From the NCBI GenBank assembly GCA_964480825.1, contig CAYZRJ010000036.1:1-6109 (forward strand): a DNA stretch of 6,109 bases, in the 5' to 3' direction. The position numbers were made by a program, and so were the translations under genes. The notes beneath the pieces were generated by a model, which searched no databases, had not been told where the DNA came from, and worked only from the letters and a program-made list of their open reading frames with translations. How positions within the stretch are numbered: the first letter of the stretch is position 1; each line of letters opens with the position of its first letter. Source of the stretch: CAYZRJ01 sp964480825. GTDB lineage: Bacteria > Patescibacteriota > WWE3 > UBA101185 > UBA10185. Shown here in pieces: positions 1-5,571 of this stretch.

Positions 1-1
1 T

Positions 2-1261
2 CTTAACCACTCTGTTCCGGGAGGTATGGGTTACGCGATAAAAACTCCTCAGGGGACATTACTGCACGTTCCTGATTACAAAATTGATTGGACTCCCGTC
101 ATTGATAAACCGATCGAACTTGGAAAAATTGCTAAATACGGTGACGAAGGCGTTTTATGTTTACTATCAGACTGCTTAGGTGTAACCCACGAAGGTTACG
201 CCCAATCAGAAAGGAATCTAAACAATACTTTTATAGATCTTTTTAGTGACGCAGGTGAAAATCAAATATTAGTGACAACGATTTCTTCTAATATATCCAG
301 AATGTTTCAAATTATAAACGGCGCAATAAAAAACGGACGTAAGATCGTATTTTCCGGCAGATCGATAGAGCAAAGCTCTACTGTTGCCCGAAGTCTTAAA
401 TATTTACCGTTTCCCGAAAGTACTTTTGTTCCGATAAAGGAGGCAAAAAATTACAAACAGAGTGAATTGGTATATATTATTGCAGGTTGTTACGGCCAAG
501 CCGGTTCGGGATTAGAAAGAGTAAGTAGAAACGAGCACAACCTTATTAAACTTCAAAAGAACGCGATGGTTGTAATTTCCGCCGATCCAAATCCACCCGG
601 AGTTCAAGAAGCAGTAGAAAAACTTTTGCATAACTTAACACTTCTTGGAGCGGATTTGTACTACAGTGAAAATCATTCTAATTTGCACGTGTCAGGTCAC
701 GGTTTACGGGGAGATATCACTACAGTTACGGCACTATCTAAGGCTAAATACTACATACCAATCGGAGGTACCGCCGCGCATATGCACGCATTTGGCAAAA
801 TGGTCGGGTCTTTGGGCGTTTCCGAAGAAAACGTATTCGGATTATTAGAAGGCGAAACAGTTGTTTTTGATAACAATAATGCAAAAAAATCTGATCCGGT
901 TGAAGTACGTCAAGTCTATATATCCGGTCAAAAAAGAGACGAATTAAGTCCGGTTGTTGTACGCGACCGTGAGCAGTTGGCCGATGACGGAGTTTTTGTT
1001 GTTATGATCCCTGTAGATAAAAGCGGCAACTATATGGCGGGTAAACTTGAGATTGTAACAAGGGGATTTGTATACGTAAAGGATTCACAGGATCTTATGA
1101 TGAAAAGCAAAAAATTTATTCGCGAAAAATTAGGGAAATTACAGACAAAAAATAAAGATTGGAATCAGACCAAAAGAAAACTTGAGAATGAAATAAACCG
1201 AATGCTCTACAAAGAGACGGGTCGGGAGCCTTTAACGATCGTTCATACCTTAGAGGTGTGA
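2..1261 (+). CDS. rnj: Ribonuclease J (beta-CASP metallo-beta-lactamase RNase), 5'-truncated by the window edge
   Basis: RNase J is a cytoplasmic zinc-dependent endo/5'-3' exoribonuclease that matures and degrades RNA. The reading frame is open to the window edge: codons from position 2 read LNHSVPGGMGYAIKTPQG, matching the family's 'HSIPD..G.A..TP.G' motif, so the ATG at 26 is internal. About 140 N-terminal residues, including the HxHxDH metal motif, lie outside. Visible motifs in order are the His of NHS (8-10), 'LLSDC' with the metal-ligand Asp (170-172), the beta-CASP segment 'SNISRMFQIINGAIKNGRK', 'HVSGHG' (686-703), and the C-terminal domain 'VTRGFVYVKDS...DW...LYKETGREP'. Two motifs are unusual. 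The family's GSQGE is GCYGQ (485-499), and the family's PVHGE is PIGGT, which puts Gly where a zinc-ligand His normally sits (764-766). The gene ends in TGA, 16 nt before ftsK. The family call is very secure; retained activity is inferred. Confidence 0.95.
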   Translation, partial: LNHSVPGGMGYAIKTPQGTLLHVPDYKIDWTPVIDKPIELGKIAKYGDEGVLCLLSDCLGVTHEGYAQSERNLNNTFIDLFSDAGENQILVTTISSNISRMFQIINGAIKNGRKIVFSGRSIEQSSTVARSLKYLPFPESTFVPIKEAKNYKQSELVYIIAGCYGQAGSGLERVSRNEHNLIKLQKNAMVVISADPNPPGVQEAVEKLLHNLTLLGADLYYSENHSNLHVSGHGLRGDITTVTALSKAKYYIPIGGTAAHMHAFGKMVGSLGVSEENVFGLLEGETVVFDNNNAKKSDPVEVRQVYISGQKRDELSPVVVRDREQLADDGVFVVMIPVDKSGNYMAGKLEIVTRGFVYVKDSQDLMMKSKKFIREKLGKLQTKNKDWNQTKRKLENEINRMLYKETGREPLTIVHTLEV

Positions 1262-1265
1262 TAAT
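1257..1265 (+). promoter_or_regulatory. Possible extended -10 promoter element for ftsK
   Basis: The end of the RNase J gene contains TGTGATAAT, which fits an extended -10 (TGn followed by GATAAT, 5 of 6 to TATAAT). It lies 12 nt before the ftsK ATG, so transcripts would have a leader of only about 5 nt. No convincing -35 lies 16-18 nt upstream. The nearest Shine-Dalgarno-like string, GAGGTG (1253-1258), is 19 nt from the ATG, too far to act as a normal ribosome binding site. Read-through from the RNase J gene is equally possible. Weak call. Confidence 0.25.
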
Positions 1266-1277
1266 ATTTAGCTAAAC

Positions 1278-3572
1278 ATGCCCAGAGGAAGAAAGAAAAA
1301 ATTTAGACTTAGGTTTAACATCAAACTAGGGACAGCGAAATCTGTTGTTGTAGTTTTGCTCTTTTTGGGATGGCTGGTTAGTTTTGTATCCTTTTTTGCC
1401 CCTGATTATTCGTTAAATTCTAAGATTTATCATTTTTGGCGCATTTGGTTTGGCGGAGTATCCTTTTTTGCTCCGTTATTGTTAGTTTTAATTGCGATTT
1501 TTCTTGTGGATAAGATTAAAACCAGATTTAAAGAACCCAGAGTCCTGTTTGGCATAATTTTATTGTATACGGCTGTTGTTGGTATAGCTCACATTTTTAT
1601 ACCGGCCGACAGGGCCTTTGATGTAGCTTTAGAGGGCGAAGGCGGGGGTATGGCGGGTTTTTACATCGCGTCAAACCTAAGTAGTGCTTTAAGCCGCTAC
1701 GGTGCCATAGCAGTGCTATTTGGAGTGTCCTTGATTGCGATAATAATACTTTTTAACGTTTCCTTAGACCAGTTTGTCGAAAAAACCGAAGTAGTTTTAT
1801 CTAAGTTCAATATTTTTAAGAAATTTAAGTTCTCGTTACCCAAAAGGCAAGAAAATTACGATGATGAGGACGATGAGATAGAAGTGACATCCGGAATATC
1901 AGTAGAAGAAGATGATGAAGAACAAACACATCCGTACGATAGGGTACAGCCTACTCATACGCCTGTTCAAGAAGAATTTGCGTTTGAGGTCGTGCCTTCG
2001 ATGTCAGAACCTCAATCAGATACATTATTAAATGACGGAAGTGCTGTTAACACTTTAATTTCTGAGGCGAAACCTTCTGCGTTGCCCTATGTCGATGCAA
2101 TATGGAAAAACCCTCCGCTAGATCTATTGCTGGATTATGACGAAAAAAACAAAGCCGATATCGGTAATATCGAAGAACGCAAAAAGAAGATTAAAGAGAC
2201 ACTTAAATCTTTTGATATTGAAGTAGAAGTTACAGAAGTAAAAAGCGGGCCATCAGTAACCCAATATCAGTTAAAAGCAGAATCCGGGGTAAAAGTTTCG
2301 CGAATAGCTAACCTACAAAACGATATTGCTATGGTGTTAGAGTCTCCAACCGGCTCGGTCAGGATCGAGGCTCCGATCCCGGGAAAATCTTTAATAGGTA
2401 TCGAAGTTCCTAATAATACTCGAGCCATGGTAAGTTTTAAATCTTTGTTAATGTCCGAACCAATGAAGGAGTTGAAATCAAAAATAGGAATCGTCTTAGG
2501 CAAGGACGTGGCAGGCAAAGTCTACGCCTATGACATCGGAAAAATGCCCCACATGTTAATTGCAGGCACGACCGGTTCGGGTAAGTCCATTTTTGTTCAC
2601 AACGTCTTGTTCTCTATTTTGTTTAGAGCAAATCCAAACGAAGTTAAATTTATTTTAGTAGACCCTAAACGTGTAGAGTTAATTCATTATCAGGATATTC
2701 CGCACCTGTACACTCCCGTTGTTACTGATATGAATAAAGTTCCGTCTGTTTTTGCTTGGGCGGTAACCGAGATGGAAAGAAGATACGTTTTATTCGAAAA
2801 AGCCCGCGTTCGAAATATCGAAGGTTACAATAAAGAATCCGGTTTTCAGGCACTGCCGTATATCATGATTGTAGTTGAAGAGTTAGGTGAATTGATGCAA
2901 ATAGATCCAAACGGAGTGGAAAAAAGTATCATTCGTTTGGCACAGCTTGCCCGTGCAACCGGCATACACCTGATCCTAACCGTCCAGAGACCGGATACAA
3001 AAGTTATTACCGGTTTAATTAAAGCAAACATTCCGACCCGTGTTGCGTTTAACGTTAACAGTCAGATTGATTCACGCGTTATTATTGACCAGCCGGGTGC
3101 CGAGAAATTATTGGGTAAAGGAGACATGCTTTTTATTCCTCCTGATATGTCAAGACCGATTCGTTTGCAAGGTGCCTTTGTATCAGAAAAAGAAGTTGCA
3201 AACCTTGTTGATTACTTAAAAAGCCGAGGAGTCGCGCCCGATTATCGCGAAGAAATATTTCAAGTTCAGTCGCGTGCACAAAATGCAAACACAGTTTATG
3301 GAAACGATGTTGATGAGTTGTTTGATCGGGCTGTAGAGATAATTAATATGGCCGGCAAAGCTTCTGCGTCGTTGTTACAACGTAAGCTATCTATTGGTTA
3401 TGCACGTGCGGCGCGCATCATAGATGAGCTAGAGCAAAACAATATTATCGGTCCTGCCGATGGTCAAAAACCAAGGGATGTTTTATCAGGGTTCGGGCCA
3501 AAACTGCCTCCCCGACATTTACCTAACGCAGTAGACCAATTGGGTTCTGAAGTTGATTCTATTCAAGTATAA
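1278..3572 (+). CDS. ftsK: DNA translocase FtsK/SpoIIIE
   Basis: FtsK is a membrane-anchored hexameric ATPase at the division septum that pumps double-stranded DNA to clear and segregate chromosome ends during division. The 764-residue protein is complete. It has a basic N-terminus (MPRGRKKK), four predicted membrane segments (about 21-40, 58-77, 89-108 and 141-160), a short linker rich in Asp/Glu (193-216), and the alpha/beta motor. Walker A is GTTGSGKS at 430-437. Walker B is 'IMIVVEELGELM' around 529-540, where the usual Asp is Glu534. The motor also shows 'ARATGIHLILTVQRPD' (558-573) and 'GAEKLLGKGDMLF' (607-619). The winged-helix gamma domain at about 678-735 (GKASASLLQRKLSIGYARAARIIDELE) is the part that reads KOPS-type orienting sequences. 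At 764 aa it is close to SpoIIIE size and much shorter than E. coli FtsK. An in-frame stop just upstream (1269-1271) makes 1278 the first usable ATG. The gene starts 16 nt after RNase J, and no Shine-Dalgarno is well placed. Confidence 0.97.
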   Translation: MPRGRKKKFRLRFNIKLGTAKSVVVVLLFLGWLVSFVSFFAPDYSLNSKIYHFWRIWFGGVSFFAPLLLVLIAIFLVDKIKTRFKEPRVLFGIILLYTAVVGIAHIFIPADRAFDVALEGEGGGMAGFYIASNLSSALSRYGAIAVLFGVSLIAIIILFNVSLDQFVEKTEVVLSKFNIFKKFKFSLPKRQENYDDEDDEIEVTSGISVEEDDEEQTHPYDRVQPTHTPVQEEFAFEVVPSMSEPQSDTLLNDGSAVNTLISEAKPSALPYVDAIWKNPPLDLLLDYDEKNKADIGNIEERKKKIKETLKSFDIEVEVTEVKSGPSVTQYQLKAESGVKVSRIANLQNDIAMVLESPTGSVRIEAPIPGKSLIGIEVPNNTRAMVSFKSLLMSEPMKELKSKIGIVLGKDVAGKVYAYDIGKMPHMLIAGTTGSGKSIFVHNVLFSILFRANPNEVKFILVDPKRVELIHYQDIPHLYTPVVTDMNKVPSVFAWAVTEMERRYVLFEKARVRNIEGYNKESGFQALPYIMIVVEELGELMQIDPNGVEKSIIRLAQLARATGIHLILTVQRPDTKVITGLIKANIPTRVAFNVNSQIDSRVIIDQPGAEKLLGKGDMLFIPPDMSRPIRLQGAFVSEKEVANLVDYLKSRGVAPDYREEIFQVQSRAQNANTVYGNDVDELFDRAVEIINMAGKASASLLQRKLSIGYARAARIIDELEQNNIIGPADGQKPRDVLSGFGPKLPPRHLPNAVDQLGSEVDSIQV

Positions 3573-3581
3573 ATCTTCGTA

Positions 3582-3587
3582 TATAAT
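3582..3587 (+). promoter_or_regulatory. Consensus -10 box placed for leaderless transcription of the RodZ-like gene
   Basis: A perfect TATAAT sits in the 21-nt gap after ftsK, with six nucleotides (CAAGGC) between it and the ATG at 3594. Transcription normally begins about 7 nt after the -10, so the start would fall on or within a base of the A of ATG, giving a leaderless mRNA. There is no clear -35 at 16-18 nt; the closest TTGATT (3553-3558) is 23 nt away. No Shine-Dalgarno is usable, since AAGG (3589-3592) is only one base from ATG. The motif and spacing are seen; promoter activity is inferred. Confidence 0.5.
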
Positions 3588-3593
3588 CAAGGC

Positions 3594-4274
3594 ATGGTTA
3601 GATCGATAGGGTTTATTTTAAAAAGTGCGCGTGAGAAAAAACGAGTCACGTTGGACGACGTTTACAAAAATATAAAAATTCACCAAAATTACATAAAGGC
3701 TTTGGAGAGCGATGACTACTCTGTTTTTTCCGGAAAAGTACATTCGAAAGGTTTTTTAAAAATATACTGTGAGTATCTAGATTTGAATGTTGATGATATT
3801 TTGGCTCTTTGGAGGCGCGAATATGAGTATGAGTTTGAAAATCAGTTATTGCCGAAGCGTTTTATTGAGCCGTCAAAGATACTTATAACGCCGTCTTTTG
3901 TCGCCGTTGTTTTAGTGTTTGTGTCTCTAACTTTCTTTTTTGGATATTTATATTACCAATACAGAAATTTTACCGGAGCTCCTAAGCTTACCTTAAACTA
4001 TCCTCCCGACAATTTGGTCACTACCTCGGACATTCTTGATATAACAGGAAAAACCGATCTGGATTCAGAAGTCTTTATAAATAGTCAAAAAGTAATTTTA
4101 AGTCCCGATGGTTCATTTGCCGAGTCCGTACGATTAAAAGAAGGTTTGAATACGATTAGTATCAAAGCGATTAATAAGTTTTCTAAGCAAACCGAGTTTG
4201 TTAAAACAATTATTTACCGGGCTCCTCGCGATGTGCAGGAAGCTTCCGAGTCGACACAAACACCGATTATTTGA
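3594..4274 (+). CDS. RodZ-like membrane protein: N-terminal HTH, one TM helix, extracytoplasmic Ig-like domain
   Basis: The 226-residue protein has three parts. Residues 4-74 form a RodZ/HTH_25-type helix-turn-helix domain ('ILKSAREKKRVTLDDVYKNIKI', 'YIKALESDDYSVF', then 'KGFLKIYCEYLDLNVDDIL'). A single membrane helix spans about 98-118. Residues 130-208 form an outer beta-rich domain ('YPPDNLVTTSDILDITGKTD', then 'SPDGSF...LKEGLNTISIKAINK') of the Ig-like/glucodextranase-B-like type common in surface proteins. In RodZ the HTH binds the actin-like protein MreB and not DNA, and links it to the cell-wall elongation machinery; that role here is inferred, and MreB is not in view. The protein lacks the DUF4115 domain of typical RodZ. 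The ATG at 3594 is favoured because the HTH domain begins at once, and it follows a TATAAT with leaderless spacing. Its position directly after ftsK fits an envelope/division role. It ends in TGA, 12 nt before the next gene. Confidence 0.85.
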   Translation: MVRSIGFILKSAREKKRVTLDDVYKNIKIHQNYIKALESDDYSVFSGKVHSKGFLKIYCEYLDLNVDDILALWRREYEYEFENQLLPKRFIEPSKILITPSFVAVVLVFVSLTFFFGYLYYQYRNFTGAPKLTLNYPPDNLVTTSDILDITGKTDLDSEVFINSQKVILSPDGSFAESVRLKEGLNTISIKAINKFSKQTEFVKTIIYRAPRDVQEASESTQTPII

Positions 4275-4286
4275 TAAGCTAACGAT

Positions 4287-4541
4287 ATGTCAAAAAAGAA
4301 AGCAAATAAACGTAGTATTTTAGAAGCACGGCGGGCGCAATCCTCGGTTAATCGTGAAAGTTACGTTGCAACAAATGCAACAAGTGCCGTTATAAATATC
4401 AATCTCTCGTTGCCCATTTCAAGTATTAAAAAAGGTTTAGCCAAAGATTTTATTTTTGCTTTTTTGTCGGTCGTACTTTTGGTCTATTTGAAAGAAAGTG
4501 GTTTGGGGTTTTCGCAATTAAGCGCTTTGTTTACACGCTAA
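4287..4541 (+). CDS. Small basic single-pass membrane protein, function unknown
   Basis: I do not recognise this 84-residue protein. It begins with a strongly basic stretch (MSKKKANKRSILEARRAQSS), continues with a polar segment rich in Thr, Asn and Ser, and has one hydrophobic helix at about 55-68 (FIFAFLSVVLLVYL) followed by a 16-residue tail. The many Lys/Arg residues before the helix and its late position suggest an inward-facing N-terminus and a near-C-terminal membrane anchor. It is probably a real gene: it lies 12 nt after the RodZ-like gene on the same strand, fills the space up to prfB, has a coherent charge/hydrophobic layout, and no competing ORF covers it. There is no Shine-Dalgarno. 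A weak TAAGCT (4275-4280) sits 6 nt before the ATG and could act as a leaderless -10, but that is speculative. Its TAA stop overlaps the prfB stop on the other strand. The neighbours hint at a cell-envelope role, which is inference from context only. Confidence 0.7.
   Translation: MSKKKANKRSILEARRAQSSVNRESYVATNATSAVININLSLPISSIKKGLAKDFIFAFLSVVLLVYLKESGLGFSQLSALFTR
4538..4541. other. Tail-to-tail overlap of convergent stop codons
   Basis: The four bases CTAA hold both stops: TAA (4539-4541) ends the small + strand membrane protein gene, and TAG (complement of CTA, 4538-4540) ends prfB on the - strand. No intergenic space exists for a terminator, and no hairpin followed by a T-run is visible on either side. 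The two convergent transcripts must therefore overlap unless a Rho-type or distant terminator lies inside a coding region. Confidence 0.9.
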
Positions 4542-5551
4542 GACATTCGGATTTCAGCATCAATAAAGATATCCAGCTCACCGTCTAAAACTGTTTCGGG
4601 ATTTTTATTTTCGACACCCGTTCTCAAATCTTTTACCAGTTTATAAGGATGCAAAACGTAATTTCTAATCTGATTTCCCCACCCGGGGATTTTATACTCA
4701 CCTTTTAAACCCTTTTTTTCGGCTTTAAGTCTGTTCCACTCGATCGCGTACAATTTTGATCTCAAAAGTTTTAAAGCCTTTTCACGGTTTTTGCCCTGAT
4801 AGCGCTCTTCCTGGCACTCGACGATTATGCCCGTCGGTAAGTGGCGCAATCGTACTGCAGTTGATACCTTATTGACGTTCTGACCGCCTTTTCCGCCGGC
4901 TCTAAAAAAATCCCACTCTAGCTCGTCCTCTTTTATTTCTATATCGAAGTCGTTGTCGATTACAGGGGTAATTTCTACAAGAGCAAACGATGTTTGGCGC
5001 AAACTATCCGAGTTAAAAGGAGACAGTCTGACTAATCTGTGAACGCCCGTTTCTTTTTTTAAGAATCCGAATACGTATTTGCCGTTGATTTCAAAAGTTA
5101 CGCTTTTGAGACCGGCCTCTTCTCCGGGGACTCGGTTAATTTCTTCGATTTTCCAATTGTTTCGTTCGGCATAGCGTATGTACATTCGATATAACATTTG
5201 TGTCCAATCCATCGCTTCAGTACCTCCCTGTCCCGCATGAATAGAAAATATAGCGTCTCCCGTATCGTATTTGCTGGACAAGTATGTTTTTAACTCCACT
5301 TGTGAGAAAGCTTTTTTAAATTCTTCTTCGTTTCCATCGTCCAGTAGTAGCTCGAGCACATCGTAATCTTCGATATCTTTTTCGAAAGTCGACAAGTCCT
5401 GAGATAAACGCTTTCCTTCTTCCCAGTTCGTCCATATTTTTTCATCGGCTAACTCGGCTTTTAATTGCTTTATTTTCTCGCGTTTTTCATCGATAAAGAG
5501 GGCTTTTTTTAGGTTTTCGAGGCGAGTTTTGAGCTCTTCGGTGAGTTCCAT
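4538..5551 (-). CDS. prfB: Peptide chain release factor 2 (RF2)
   Basis: RF2 ends translation at UGA and UAA by reading the stop codon in the ribosomal A site and triggering release of the finished peptide. The 337-residue protein has an N-terminal coiled-coil-rich helical domain (about 1-85), the 'IHAGQGGTEAMDW' segment (104-116), the SPF stop-codon-reading tripeptide (177-179, which marks RF2; RF1 has PxT), and the catalytic GGQ loop (222-224, in RAGGKGGQNVNKVSTAVR). The C-terminal 'HPYKLVKDLRTGVE' (301-314) is also typical. It is somewhat shorter than E. coli RF2 (365 aa), mainly at the N-terminus. Unlike many prfB genes there is no in-frame UGA and no +1 frameshift; the frame runs unbroken from ATG through the region where the shift usually lies. 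It starts 20 nt after the Clp gene and has no Shine-Dalgarno, but an extended -10 sits 7 nt before ATG. Two genes in this window end in TGA, so RF2 is needed. Confidence 0.97.
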   Translation of the reverse strand: MELTEELKTRLENLKKALFIDEKREKIKQLKAELADEKIWTNWEEGKRLSQDLSTFEKDIEDYDVLELLLDDGNEEEFKKAFSQVELKTYLSSKYDTGDAIFSIHAGQGGTEAMDWTQMLYRMYIRYAERNNWKIEEINRVPGEEAGLKSVTFEINGKYVFGFLKKETGVHRLVRLSPFNSDSLRQTSFALVEITPVIDNDFDIEIKEDELEWDFFRAGGKGGQNVNKVSTAVRLRHLPTGIIVECQEERYQGKNREKALKLLRSKLYAIEWNRLKAEKKGLKGEYKIPGWGNQIRNYVLHPYKLVKDLRTGVENKNPETVLDGELDIFIDAEIRMS

Positions 5552-5558
5552 GTTAAGT

Positions 5559-5567
5559 ACTATACCA
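5559..5567 (-). promoter_or_regulatory. Extended -10 promoter with leaderless spacing before prfB
   Basis: On the minus strand the Clp-prfB gap contains TGGTATAGT: an extended -10 TGn followed by TATAGT (5 of 6 to TATAAT). It is followed by ACTTAAC (7 nt) and then the prfB ATG at 5551. This places the expected transcription start at, or within a base of, the ATG. The -35 region (about 5582-5587) gives only AGTTTT, but extended -10 promoters often need no good -35. No AGGAGG-like sequence precedes the start. If real, prfB can be transcribed independently of the upstream Clp gene and translated from a leaderless mRNA. Confidence 0.45.
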
Positions 5568-5571
5568 TAGC

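Noticed and set aside
26..28. ATG at 26 as the true start of the RNase J gene
   Set aside because: The frame is open upstream and encodes LNHSVPGG, part of a conserved RNase J motif, so the gene begins before the window.
645..848. A 67-codon + strand open frame inside the RNase J gene
   Set aside because: It lies wholly within strongly conserved RNase J coding sequence in another frame and its translation has no recognisable family features.
1253..1258. GAGGTG as the ribosome binding site of ftsK
   Set aside because: It lies 19 nt from the ATG, and no in-frame start is closer because a stop codon sits at 1269-1271.
2267..2518. An 83-codon minus-strand open frame inside ftsK
   Set aside because: It is antisense to the conserved FtsK motor region, with no start signal or plausible protein features.
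2846..3031. A 61-codon minus-strand open frame inside ftsK
   Set aside because: It is antisense to the Walker B region of FtsK and is explained by codon bias of the real gene.
1259..4274. UGA recoded as glycine, as in Gracilibacteria/SR1
   Set aside because: TGA ends the RNase J and RodZ-like genes at the expected family lengths, no in-frame TGA is found inside a gene, and RF2 is present.
4441..4470. T-rich run (TATTTTTGCTTTTTTG) as an intrinsic terminator
   Set aside because: No preceding GC-rich hairpin is visible, and the run encodes the membrane helix of the small protein.
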